DNA of 64,000 nucleotides. Origin: Acuticoccus sp038745295 (GTDB lineage Bacteria > Pseudomonadota > Alphaproteobacteria > Rhizobiales > Amorphaceae). Of the stretch, positions 45,322 to 52,908 are shown piece by piece. Under the pieces are notes generated by a model. That model saw nothing but the letters and a program-made list of their open reading frames with translations, had not been told where the DNA came from and made no database searches. The DNA is taken from the NCBI GenBank assembly GCA_038745295.1, contig JBCDLN010000001.1, positions 6,504-70,503 on the forward strand. Direction: 5' to 3'. The translations under genes were made by a program, and so were the position numbers. Positions within the stretch are counted from its first letter, which is position 1. Each line of letters begins with the position of its first letter.

Positions 45322-46327
45322 GATGTCTGCCCACCGATCGGCGGCTCAAACACGTCCAGTGCGAGACCTCACCATCGACATCGCCCGCGGTATCGCGATG
45401 ATTCTCGTGGTGTTTGGCCACGCCCTTGTGGGCATTGTCGCGGCCGGCGACGCGACTGCCACCAATCGGTTTCTGCTCCTTATGATCTACAGCACCCATA
45501 TGTCGCTATTTTTCTTAATCTCAGGCCTTCTTTCACAGTCTTTTTCTCGTGCAAGTTGGCAAAAGTCTGGCCAATCCATCTTATTCCGTATGATATGGCC
45601 GTATTTTTTATGGAGTTTTATTCTTTATACAGCGCATTATGTGATGAACCAGTACACTAATACTCAGATTGATCATTATAATGTGGTAAGTATTTTCTGG
45701 CAGCCGCCGGCCGTGATGTGGTTTCTTTATGTGCTCTTCATCGCGATGCTGTTGCGCAAGGCGTTGTCCCCGCTGCCTGATGCCGCGCTCGCCGCCATTG
45801 GTGTGCTTGTGATCCTCACATCGTACGCCATTGGGCCACCGCAGGAGCTGCGCTTCGTCGGTGTCTTCTTGGTCGCCGCTGCGTTGGGATTACAACGTTA
45901 TCCCATCACGCTTGGTGTGATGCCTGTGACAGTGTCGGCGTTGATCATGGCAATCACGGCGGTGCTAGCCTGGGGTGAAGCCGTGGCATGGGCTGAAGCG
46001 CCGGTAAGGGCCTATCCAGCCTTTGAATGGATTTATCTGCCAGCGCTTTTTGCCGGGCCAATCCTTCTGACGCGGGCCTCCGCCGCCCTCTCAAAGCTTG
46101 GTGGGTGGCTTGCGAACGCGCTTGTATTTGTGGGTCAGCGAACGATGGCCATCTTCGTGACCCATATTCTCATCACTGCCGGCTCGCGCATCGCCCTCGG
46201 CCTTGTGGGGATCGATAACCTGCTCCTCGCTCTTATTGTGGGAACAGTACTCGGGGTCGGTCTGCCTTTGATCGCGGCCGTGGTGGCCGAACGACTGCGT
46301 ATCGCACCGCTTTTGGGCTGGCGATGA
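45314..46327 (+). CDS. Membrane acyltransferase family 3 (OafA/WecH-like)
   Basis: Integral membrane O-acyltransferase of about 337 residues with some ten hydrophobic spans. RDLTIDIARGIAMILVVFGHAL, with its early Arg and the His in GHAL, is the family opening; SLFFLISGLL follows. It probably acetylates (or succinylates) the polymer or lipid-linked repeat. The start overlaps the sulfotransferase stop by 8 bases, with ATG 45323 as an alternative. A block at about 45490-45720 is strikingly AT-rich compared with the rest of the gene, hinting at a recombination event. Confidence 0.85.
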   Translation: MHEMSAHRSAAQTRPVRDLTIDIARGIAMILVVFGHALVGIVAAGDATATNRFLLLMIYSTHMSLFFLISGLLSQSFSRASWQKSGQSILFRMIWPYFLWSFILYTAHYVMNQYTNTQIDHYNVVSIFWQPPAVMWFLYVLFIAMLLRKALSPLPDAALAAIGVLVILTSYAIGPPQELRFVGVFLVAAALGLQRYPITLGVMPVTVSALIMAITAVLAWGEAVAWAEAPVRAYPAFEWIYLPALFAGPILLTRASAALSKLGGWLANALVFVGQRTMAIFVTHILITAGSRIALGLVGIDNLLLALIVGTVLGVGLPLIAAVVAERLRIAPLLGWR

Positions 46328-46328
46328 G

Positions 46329-47411
46329 ATGACTCGCCGTCTCATCGTCAATGGCCGCTTCCTCGCCGGAGCACCCACCGCGGTGAACGCGGTGGCGCGG
46401 TCGCTCACCAAGGCGCTCGCCGCCTGGGAGGGCGCGAACAGCTGGCAGGTGACCGTCGCCATTCCGCCTGCGGCTGAGGCAGAGGCAGCGCGCGACAATC
46501 TTCCCTACGAGGTGGTGGGCACGCGAAACGGGATTGGCTGGGAGCAAGTCGATCTGCCGGCCATGCGCCGGCACGGCGTGGTGACAGGCTTTTTCAACAC
46601 CGTGCCCCTCATCGGCAAGGGCTATGTGACGATGCTGCACGACGCGCAGGTGTTCACCGCGCCCCAATCCTACGGCCGGCCGACCCGCGCCTGGCGCCAG
46701 CTCCTGTCCCGCAGAGCCGGGGCGCGCGGCAATCGTCTCCTCACCGTCTCTGACTTCTCCAAGGACGAACTGGTCCGACTTGGCATTGCCCCGGCCGAGC
46801 GCATTGGTGTGGTCCACAATGGCCTTGGCGCTGTGGTGCGCGAAACGCCGGACCGGTCCATCATCACCCGCCTGGACCTTTCAGAACGCAGCTATGGGCT
46901 CGCCCTCTCCAGTCGCCTGCCCCACAAAAATATTGATTTGCTTTTCAAAGCCTTCGCCGATACGCGGCTCACCACATGCCCGCTTGTTTTGTTCGGTGCA
47001 CCCGGGCGGGCCGACTTTGAGGCGGCCGGGTTTGCGGTGCCTCAGAACGTCATGTTCGCGGGGCGGGTGAGCGATGCTGAGCTTGCAGCGCTTTACGCAG
47101 CCGCCCTTGCGGTCCTCACACCCTCCACCACGGAAGGGTTCGGCCTGCCGCCGCTGGAAGGCATGGCGCACGGCACACCCGCTGTGGTGGCGCCCTGCGG
47201 CGCGCTGCCGGAGGTGGTGGGCGATGCTGCACACTATGCCACGCCCGACGACCCTTTGGCCTGGGCCGACGCGGTGGTCGCACTGCGCAATGATAGCGAT
47301 CTGTGGGCCGATCTCGCGCGCCGCGGCCGCGAGCGCGCGTCCGATTTCACCTGGGAGAGGGCCGCAGAGGTCACACTCGCCCATCTTTCAGGATGGTTTG
47401 CCGACCGTTGA
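46329..47411 (+). CDS. Glycosyltransferase family 4 (paralog of 43239)
   Basis: 360-residue GT-B enzyme. RRLIVNGRFLAGAPTAVNAVARSLTKAL opens it; TMLHDAQVFTAPQSYGRPTRAWR and LLTVSDFSKDELVRLGI parallel the 43239 paralog; TPSTTEGFGLPPLEGMAHGTPAVV is the EX7E donor motif. The ATG follows the acyltransferase stop by one base, so the 43239-47411 genes are probably one operon. The duplication suggests two successive additions of related sugars. It converges on the 47456 gene. Confidence 0.87.
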   Translation: MTRRLIVNGRFLAGAPTAVNAVARSLTKALAAWEGANSWQVTVAIPPAAEAEAARDNLPYEVVGTRNGIGWEQVDLPAMRRHGVVTGFFNTVPLIGKGYVTMLHDAQVFTAPQSYGRPTRAWRQLLSRRAGARGNRLLTVSDFSKDELVRLGIAPAERIGVVHNGLGAVVRETPDRSIITRLDLSERSYGLALSSRLPHKNIDLLFKAFADTRLTTCPLVLFGAPGRADFEAAGFAVPQNVMFAGRVSDAELAALYAAALAVLTPSTTEGFGLPPLEGMAHGTPAVVAPCGALPEVVGDAAHYATPDDPLAWADAVVALRNDSDLWADLARRGRERASDFTWERAAEVTLAHLSGWFADR

Positions 47412-47455
47412 CGATCCCGCCCATCCATCGGCCCACGCCCCCGGAGCGCTTGTGT

Positions 47456-48538
47456 TTAGCGGGCGAAGGGCATGGGGCGTGGGGTGATGAGGAAATCGCG
47501 GCGCAGCAGCCTTGTGACCGGACGCTCCACCAATAGGTGCAACACCGTTCCGGCCGTCAGGCACGCCACGAACAATCCCCCAGCAATCAGCACAATCAGG
47601 GCAGTTGATGTGGGCGCCAAAACGATTGCGATGATCCACACACTGGTCTGCATCACCAGCATGTGAACCAGATAGGTTGCGTAGCTGGCATCCCCTTGCA
47701 GCAGCAAAAATGGATTATTCCAGAGCACCCCAGCGCGCTCCAGCATCAGCGCTCCCGTGATGATCGCAGCCGCCGGGAGGCCCCACACGATAACGCGCAC
47801 AATCCCACCGACCTCTCCATCAATGCCCAACACCGCTGTCATGGCGAGCGCGCCAACGCCGATCACCACCACCATGGCCCCCAAACGCTTTGATCGGCTC
47901 GCATCGATCGCCGTGATGTGCCGGTAGGCGAGGCCGATCACCATGCCTATCGCGAACTCCAACAAAATCGCGTCGAGGAAGAAGCGCAGGGCGAGCGGCG
48001 CACCGTCCCCCAGAAACGCACCCACCCCCACCAGCGCGAACAAGATGATGAGAAGCGTATGGAATGGATTGCCCCAATGCCGCAGGGACAGCGACAGTGC
48101 GAGAAGCGCGTAGAACAACATCTCATAGTTGAGCGTCCAGCCGACGGTCAACAAGGGGACAATGTCCCCCCACGCGCGCTCGAACGGCACGAAGAAAAGC
48201 GACTTCAGCAGCTGCTCGACAGTTCCGTCGACCCCTCTGATCAATCCGTTCACTTGGAAACCCAAGTTGATCATCGCCCACACAACAAGCGTGACCAGGG
48301 CATAGAGCGGGACGATGCGAATGATGCGACGGCATATGAACGGGACGGGCCTCTGATCGCCGTTGATGGTCGAATAGACCATGATGAAGCCCGACAACAC
48401 GAAGAACAGGTCCACGCCCGCCGCCCCGGTTGTGGGCCAAACAATGCCCAGTTCACGTGTGAGATAGAGGCTTCCGATGTGGTGAATGACCACCATACTG
48501 GCCGCAACTGCACGCAGGGCCTGTGCGTTCTGGATCAT
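47456..48538 (-). CDS. Membrane acyltransferase family 3 (ExoZ-like)
   Basis: About 360 residues. NAQALRAVAASMVVIHHIGSLYL is the family opening with the conserved Arg and His; GVDLFFVLSGFIMVYST and TVGWTLNYEMLFYALLAL are further conserved segments, seen in ExoZ-type O-acetyltransferases. Some ten membrane spans. The open frame begins at TTG 48592; the ATG at 48538 has GGAG 11 bases before it and is preferred. Second acyltransferase of the locus, opposite in direction to the first and next to the export genes. Confidence 0.86.
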   Translation of the reverse strand: MIQNAQALRAVAASMVVIHHIGSLYLTRELGIVWPTTGAAGVDLFFVLSGFIMVYSTINGDQRPVPFICRRIIRIVPLYALVTLVVWAMINLGFQVNGLIRGVDGTVEQLLKSLFFVPFERAWGDIVPLLTVGWTLNYEMLFYALLALSLSLRHWGNPFHTLLIILFALVGVGAFLGDGAPLALRFFLDAILLEFAIGMVIGLAYRHITAIDASRSKRLGAMVVVIGVGALAMTAVLGIDGEVGGIVRVIVWGLPAAAIITGALMLERAGVLWNNPFLLLQGDASYATYLVHMLVMQTSVWIIAIVLAPTSTALIVLIAGGLFVACLTAGTVLHLLVERPVTRLLRRDFLITPRPMPFAR

Positions 48539-48645
48539 ACCGTTCGTCACTCCAGCTTCACGCAGCGACTGCTCTCCAACATTGAGAGGCAATAAACCAA
48601 AAGCTGAACGTGTTGCAGCCGAAGGGTGTTTTTGTTGAGCCTATA

Positions 48646-50310
48646 TTAATTTGTTAGTTCAGGACGACGGCGCGGCACAAGGATGTCACGATTGGATGTC
48701 AGTGGCGCCGTCGCGGTGAGCGGATTGGGCTCGGCGGGTGGTGCGGAACGTTCAGCCGAGATCCCAGCGGCGTCGTTCGTCTCGTCTTGGCCTGCGACGG
48801 CCTCGCCGGACGGTTCGGCCGTGTCAGCCGGTGACCCATTGTCATCGATCGCAGCATCTTGAGTTGGCGGTGCGGCAGCGGCCGGCGCATCAGCGCTGGG
48901 CAAAGGCAGATTGGGTTCAGCCGATAGGGCCGACTGAAGAGGCAGCGGCAACGGGGCCGGCTCGCTGCTCTCCTGTTGTTCTAAAGGCTGCTCGAGCGGC
49001 TGCGGCGTGTCAGGCAGCGTGCTGGGTTCTGCCTCCAACGCAGCGGTCTGCGGCGGATCAATTTGCAGGGATGCGTAGTCGTAGGTGACCTCCACATCGA
49101 TGACATCACCGGGACGCACCGCGGTGTCGAGTTCGGCCTTGATGATGGTCACGTCAGGCGACACACCGCGGCGAATGCTGATGGCGACCTGAGGCTGCAG
49201 CGTGACACCGAATGCCTCCACAGCCTGTCCGTTGAGCGCGAGCGCCCGGCGCGCGTTGGCGACCCGGCTTTCCAACGTCCAGATCTGCGTCAAAACCTGC
49301 GCGCGCTCAGCAATCAAGGGCTCTTCGAAACGCTCATCGAAGGTGTTGAGGCGCTCGCCGATCTCATCGCGTTCCAGGGTGAAGCGGGCAACCGAATCTT
49401 GCACGCCCAGAACGCGCGAGGAGACCAGAAGCAACGCTTGGCGGGCGTCAGAAAGCCGTGCAGCGGCCGCGAGCCCCCGCTCTTGGAGCTGGCGGATCCG
49501 GTCGACGTCTTCCTCTTCCAGGCTGAGCGCTTCGGCGGTGTTGTCGAGCTCTTCGTTCAGCCGCGCCACGCGGTCGGTGAGATAATCGAGCTGTTGGCTG
49601 AGGAACCCGCGGGTGACGTTGGAGGCGCGCAACGCGAGCTCCACACGGCGCTGCTCGCTGTCAAACAGCTGCCGCAACGCGCCAGGCGCGACTTGGACTG
49701 GGATCGGTGCCTCGCGTGCAGCATCGGCCCGGCGCTCCAGCGTGGCATCGATGCCCCACAGACGCACCACGGCCGCGGCATGCTCCAACGTTGCGGTCTG
49801 GTAGTCCCGCAAAAGGTTCGGCCCGCCCTGCAAAGCGTCTTCAAACAGAACCGGAACGGTGGACATGCCACCGGCTGAGGCGATGGCGGTGCGCACCGTC
49901 ATGCCGGGTTGGAACTCCACGAGACCTTGCCGCGCCACGTCGCCGGTCACGTAGATCGGCCGATAGCGGATGATTTCGACCATCAGCTCTGTGCCGCCCA
50001 GGATCACCTGGCGGCGTTCACCTTCGTTGTTATAGAGCGCGATCGTGAGGCCGGCCGAGGCCACGCTGACCGCCTCGTCGAACTCCGCCAGTGTTTTGCC
50101 CGCCGCTGGGAACAAACCCAAACGGGGCACCTGAACATTGCCATCGATGTCGATGGTGGATTCAGCGTTCATCTCCGGCAGTTCGGTGATGGAGATGCGT
50201 AGCGTATCGCCAGGCTGCAGCACGTAGGGCTCTGCCTTGGCCGGTAACACCAGAAGCGCACACACAAGGGCGGCCAGAAGCACCGCCCAGATCCGCGTCA
50301 CATGTGTCAT
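48646..50310 (-). CDS. Polysaccharide export protein, OPX/ExoF-like
   Basis: Periplasmic/outer-membrane export component. A signal peptide (MTHVTRIWAVLLAALVCALLVLPAKA) leads into the poly-export domain (EPYVLQPGDTLRISITELPEM, NVQVPRLGLFPAAGKTLAEFDEAV). A beta-grasp SLBB-like part (YRPIYVTGDVARQGLVEFQPGMTVRTAIASAGGM) is followed by a long charged coiled coil (about 205-345). The C-terminal 130 residues are Pro/Ala/Glu-rich. This long form with a coiled coil resembles rhizobial ExoF. The ATG at 50310 has GGGAG 6 bases upstream, against 50325. Coupled to the chain-length/kinase gene upstream (16 bases). Confidence 0.88.
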   Translation of the reverse strand: MTHVTRIWAVLLAALVCALLVLPAKAEPYVLQPGDTLRISITELPEMNAESTIDIDGNVQVPRLGLFPAAGKTLAEFDEAVSVASAGLTIALYNNEGERRQVILGGTELMVEIIRYRPIYVTGDVARQGLVEFQPGMTVRTAIASAGGMSTVPVLFEDALQGGPNLLRDYQTATLEHAAAVVRLWGIDATLERRADAAREAPIPVQVAPGALRQLFDSEQRRVELALRASNVTRGFLSQQLDYLTDRVARLNEELDNTAEALSLEEEDVDRIRQLQERGLAAAARLSDARQALLLVSSRVLGVQDSVARFTLERDEIGERLNTFDERFEEPLIAERAQVLTQIWTLESRVANARRALALNGQAVEAFGVTLQPQVAISIRRGVSPDVTIIKAELDTAVRPGDVIDVEVTYDYASLQIDPPQTAALEAEPSTLPDTPQPLEQPLEQQESSEPAPLPLPLQSALSAEPNLPLPSADAPAAAAPPTQDAAIDDNGSPADTAEPSGEAVAGQDETNDAAGISAERSAPPAEPNPLTATAPLTSNRDILVPRRRPELTN

Positions 50311-50326
50311 TGCGCGCTCCCGCATC

Positions 50327-52375
50327 TCATCGGTTCTGGTAGGAATATGCTGTTTGCGGGATGGCTCTGAAGCTCGCCTCGGCTTTCAAGTCCACGCCGT
50401 TAAGCACGAAGCCGTCCACCTCCGCGCCGAACGAGCCCAAGACGTCCATCGCATCGGCAACAGCGGCCTGCGAACTCTTGCGCCACTCGGTCACGAAAAT
50501 GACGCTCTCGGCGTGGCGCGACAAGATCGCCGCGTCGGTCACCGGCAGCAGCGGCGGGGCGTCTAAGATGATGGTGTCGTAGTCGCGCCGCAGATCGGCG
50601 ATGAGATCGGCCATCGCCTCAGATGACAACAGGTCGATGGGGCTCACATTGGCCTGGCGCGGCGCGCGGGCCGCCACGATCACATCGGGCAAGCGCTCGC
50701 CTAAAGAGATGATGGCATCGTCGACCCGGCTCGTGCCGTCCAGCACCGTGCCAAGGGTGTGCTCGGTCTTCAGCTTCAGACCCTTGGCAAGGCGCGAACG
50801 ACGCAGATCACAATCGATAAACAAAACATCCTTGCCGATATCGGCGGTGCTCGCCGCCAGCAAAAGGGCAACGTTTGACTTGCCCTCCGCCGCGCTCGCC
50901 GAGGTGATCAGCACCACACCGGGCGTCGGCTTGGCGTGGTGCTGCAGCACTGCGGCCCGCATGGAGCGCAAATTCTCCGCAAGGGGTGAGCTGCTATTGC
51001 TGCGCACAAAGGCGATGAGCTTGCCGGGCGTCAGCCGGGAGCGCCAACGCGGCAGCACACCCAAAACGGGACGCTTGGCAAAGTTCGCCAGCTCCTCGCG
51101 GGTGCGGAAGGTGGTGTTCAGCAGTTCGCGCAAAGCAATGATGGCAATGCCGGCGCCAATGCCCAGAATCCCGGCGAGCGCGAGAATGATCTTGCCGCCC
51201 GGGTTGGACGCTTGGAGAGGGGAAAGCGCATCGGCGATGATGCGGGCATCGGCCTGCTGATAGGTCTCCAGGGCGTCGACCACATTGGTCTCGTCCAGGA
51301 AGCGCTCATAAAGGCGCTGATCGGCGAGGGCCTGGCGTTGGAGTTGGTCAAACTGGGCCTGCAGCTCCACAAGGCTTGAGAGCTCCGCTTCGGCTTCCTC
51401 AACGCGTTCGGCAAGCGCGTCCTCGCGGGATTGGATGGCGGCAATGCGCCGGCTCAGATTGCCCGTGGCGTCGTCTGCAGTGTCGGCGGCGGCCTGCTCG
51501 GTCAGCAGCGTTTCACGGACCTGCCGTGCGTCAAACAGGCTTGAGCGCAGGCGATCAAGCTGCGCGGCGTACTGCTCCACCTGGCCTTCGTCGGTCAGAC
51601 CGTTGGCGATGCGGAACTCGTTCACAGCATCGGTGGAACGGCGGACCTGGTCTTCCAGCTCGGCGATCTGATCGGTCAGCCAGACGACGGCGCTGGTGGA
51701 TGATTCCAATTTGATGGAGCGGGTGGCGTCGATGTAGCTGCGCACAACCGTGTTGGCGAGCTCTGCGGCGGTCTTGGGTTCGGTGGATTCAGCATAAAGC
51801 CTGATGATGTAAGAGGTATCCACCTGCCTGGCCGACAATTTGCCAGCCAGTGTTGCGATCGCAATCCGGCGATAAAGATCGGCACGCTCGGTGTCGGTCA
51901 GTTCCTCCTGCGGCTTCCCCAACAAAAACGGCACGGCACCCACGATGGGCTCCAAAAGCTTTCCCAACGTTACGCGCACATCGCTGAGACTGAAGCCGCC
52001 CGTGTCGGGGCGCAACGGCGGCACAAAGACCGGATCGCTCGCGAGGCCCAGCCTGTCCACCACCGCGCCGAGGACACGGTTGGACAACAGCACATTCACT
52101 TGGCTGGCCACCGCTGATGCGTTGAGTGGGGCTTCGCCGGTGGTGCGCAAATCAAGCTGCTGCGCACTGCCGCCGTCGACAAGAACACTGGCCGCTGCTT
52201 CGTAGTTCAGTGTCCGGGATGACAAATAAAACAGCGCCAGAAGACAGGCCAAAACGAACGTTGCAGCGATGATAAACTTACCGCGCCAAAGCGTTCGCAG
52301 CACCGCCCGCAGGTCGATTGCCATCTCATCGGTGTCGGCCGCAATTGGAGCTCGGCTTGGGCTCAATTTCTGCAT
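50327..52375 (-). CDS. Chain-length determinant / BY-kinase (ExoP/Wzc-like)
   Basis: Inner-membrane co-polymerase of 682 residues. It has an N-terminal Wzz-like domain with a first span at about 34-52 (FIIAATFVLACLLALFYL), a long periplasmic coiled coil, a second span (about 400-420), then a cytoplasmic ATPase domain. There LITSASAAEGKSNVALLLA is the Walker A-like loop, FIDCDLRRSRLAKGLKL the A' loop, and TIILDAPPLLPVTDAAI Walker B. The tail is short with two tyrosines (AYSYQNR), not the usual tyrosine cluster. It controls polymer length and partners the OPX protein that follows. A 533-base promoter region lies upstream. Confidence 0.9.
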   Translation of the reverse strand: MQKLSPSRAPIAADTDEMAIDLRAVLRTLWRGKFIIAATFVLACLLALFYLSSRTLNYEAAASVLVDGGSAQQLDLRTTGEAPLNASAVASQVNVLLSNRVLGAVVDRLGLASDPVFVPPLRPDTGGFSLSDVRVTLGKLLEPIVGAVPFLLGKPQEELTDTERADLYRRIAIATLAGKLSARQVDTSYIIRLYAESTEPKTAAELANTVVRSYIDATRSIKLESSTSAVVWLTDQIAELEDQVRRSTDAVNEFRIANGLTDEGQVEQYAAQLDRLRSSLFDARQVRETLLTEQAAADTADDATGNLSRRIAAIQSREDALAERVEEAEAELSSLVELQAQFDQLQRQALADQRLYERFLDETNVVDALETYQQADARIIADALSPLQASNPGGKIILALAGILGIGAGIAIIALRELLNTTFRTREELANFAKRPVLGVLPRWRSRLTPGKLIAFVRSNSSSPLAENLRSMRAAVLQHHAKPTPGVVLITSASAAEGKSNVALLLAASTADIGKDVLFIDCDLRRSRLAKGLKLKTEHTLGTVLDGTSRVDDAIISLGERLPDVIVAARAPRQANVSPIDLLSSEAMADLIADLRRDYDTIILDAPPLLPVTDAAILSRHAESVIFVTEWRKSSQAAVADAMDVLGSFGAEVDGFVLNGVDLKAEASFRAIPQTAYSYQNR

Positions 52376-52908
52376 CAGGAAACCTCAAAGCAGGACACCC
52401 GCAAGGGGCAGAAACGCAATCGTCCCGTTCGCTTGCCGCAGCGTCCTAGCATATTTGCGCTTTGGCGCGGGCTACTCAATGCGGGGCTGCTGGCCGTTAC
52501 AATCTAGCGGCGGGTTCGTGCTGGCATTTCACTATTCAAGATTGATGATAATAAACCTAAAGATGTCAAAACGCATTGACCTACCGTTCTGAGCAGCGTA
52601 AGGCCTGCTTTGGTAAAATGTTGAGAATCGGGATTTGTGTTTCGATCTCAGGTGCATATCGCGTTTATGAAACGTCAGGCTATCTTACCGTTGGATACCT
52701 GACAGCTCATCCCTCGCCCACTCACCTCAGTCAAACTCAGACGTCTTATGATCGAAAATCGACCCAGTGTGCACGCAGCCTCAGAGGCGCTGATCCACAC
52801 TCACAGCTGGTCTGCAACTGCTCGTGTCATATCCGAAATACGAATTCATGACGGATACAGTGCGACCTTACACCGTTCTCCCAGTGTCGATCTCAGCGAG
52901 ATCAAACA
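52376..52908. promoter_or_regulatory. Divergent regulatory region (export operon / protease gene)
   Basis: 533 bases between the export operon and the divergent subtilisin gene. It is visibly AT-richer than the coding sequence from about 52520 to 52600 (AAGATTGATGATAATAAACC is in this part) and must carry promoters both ways. A 91-codon frame (52576-52851) is Cys/Ser-rich with a poor start and is not called. No RNA structure recognised. Confidence 0.45.

Noticed and set aside
52576..52851. 91-codon frame in the divergent region between the export and protease genes
   Set aside because: Cys/Ser/Thr-rich chance-like composition, no ribosome site, lies where promoters are expected.
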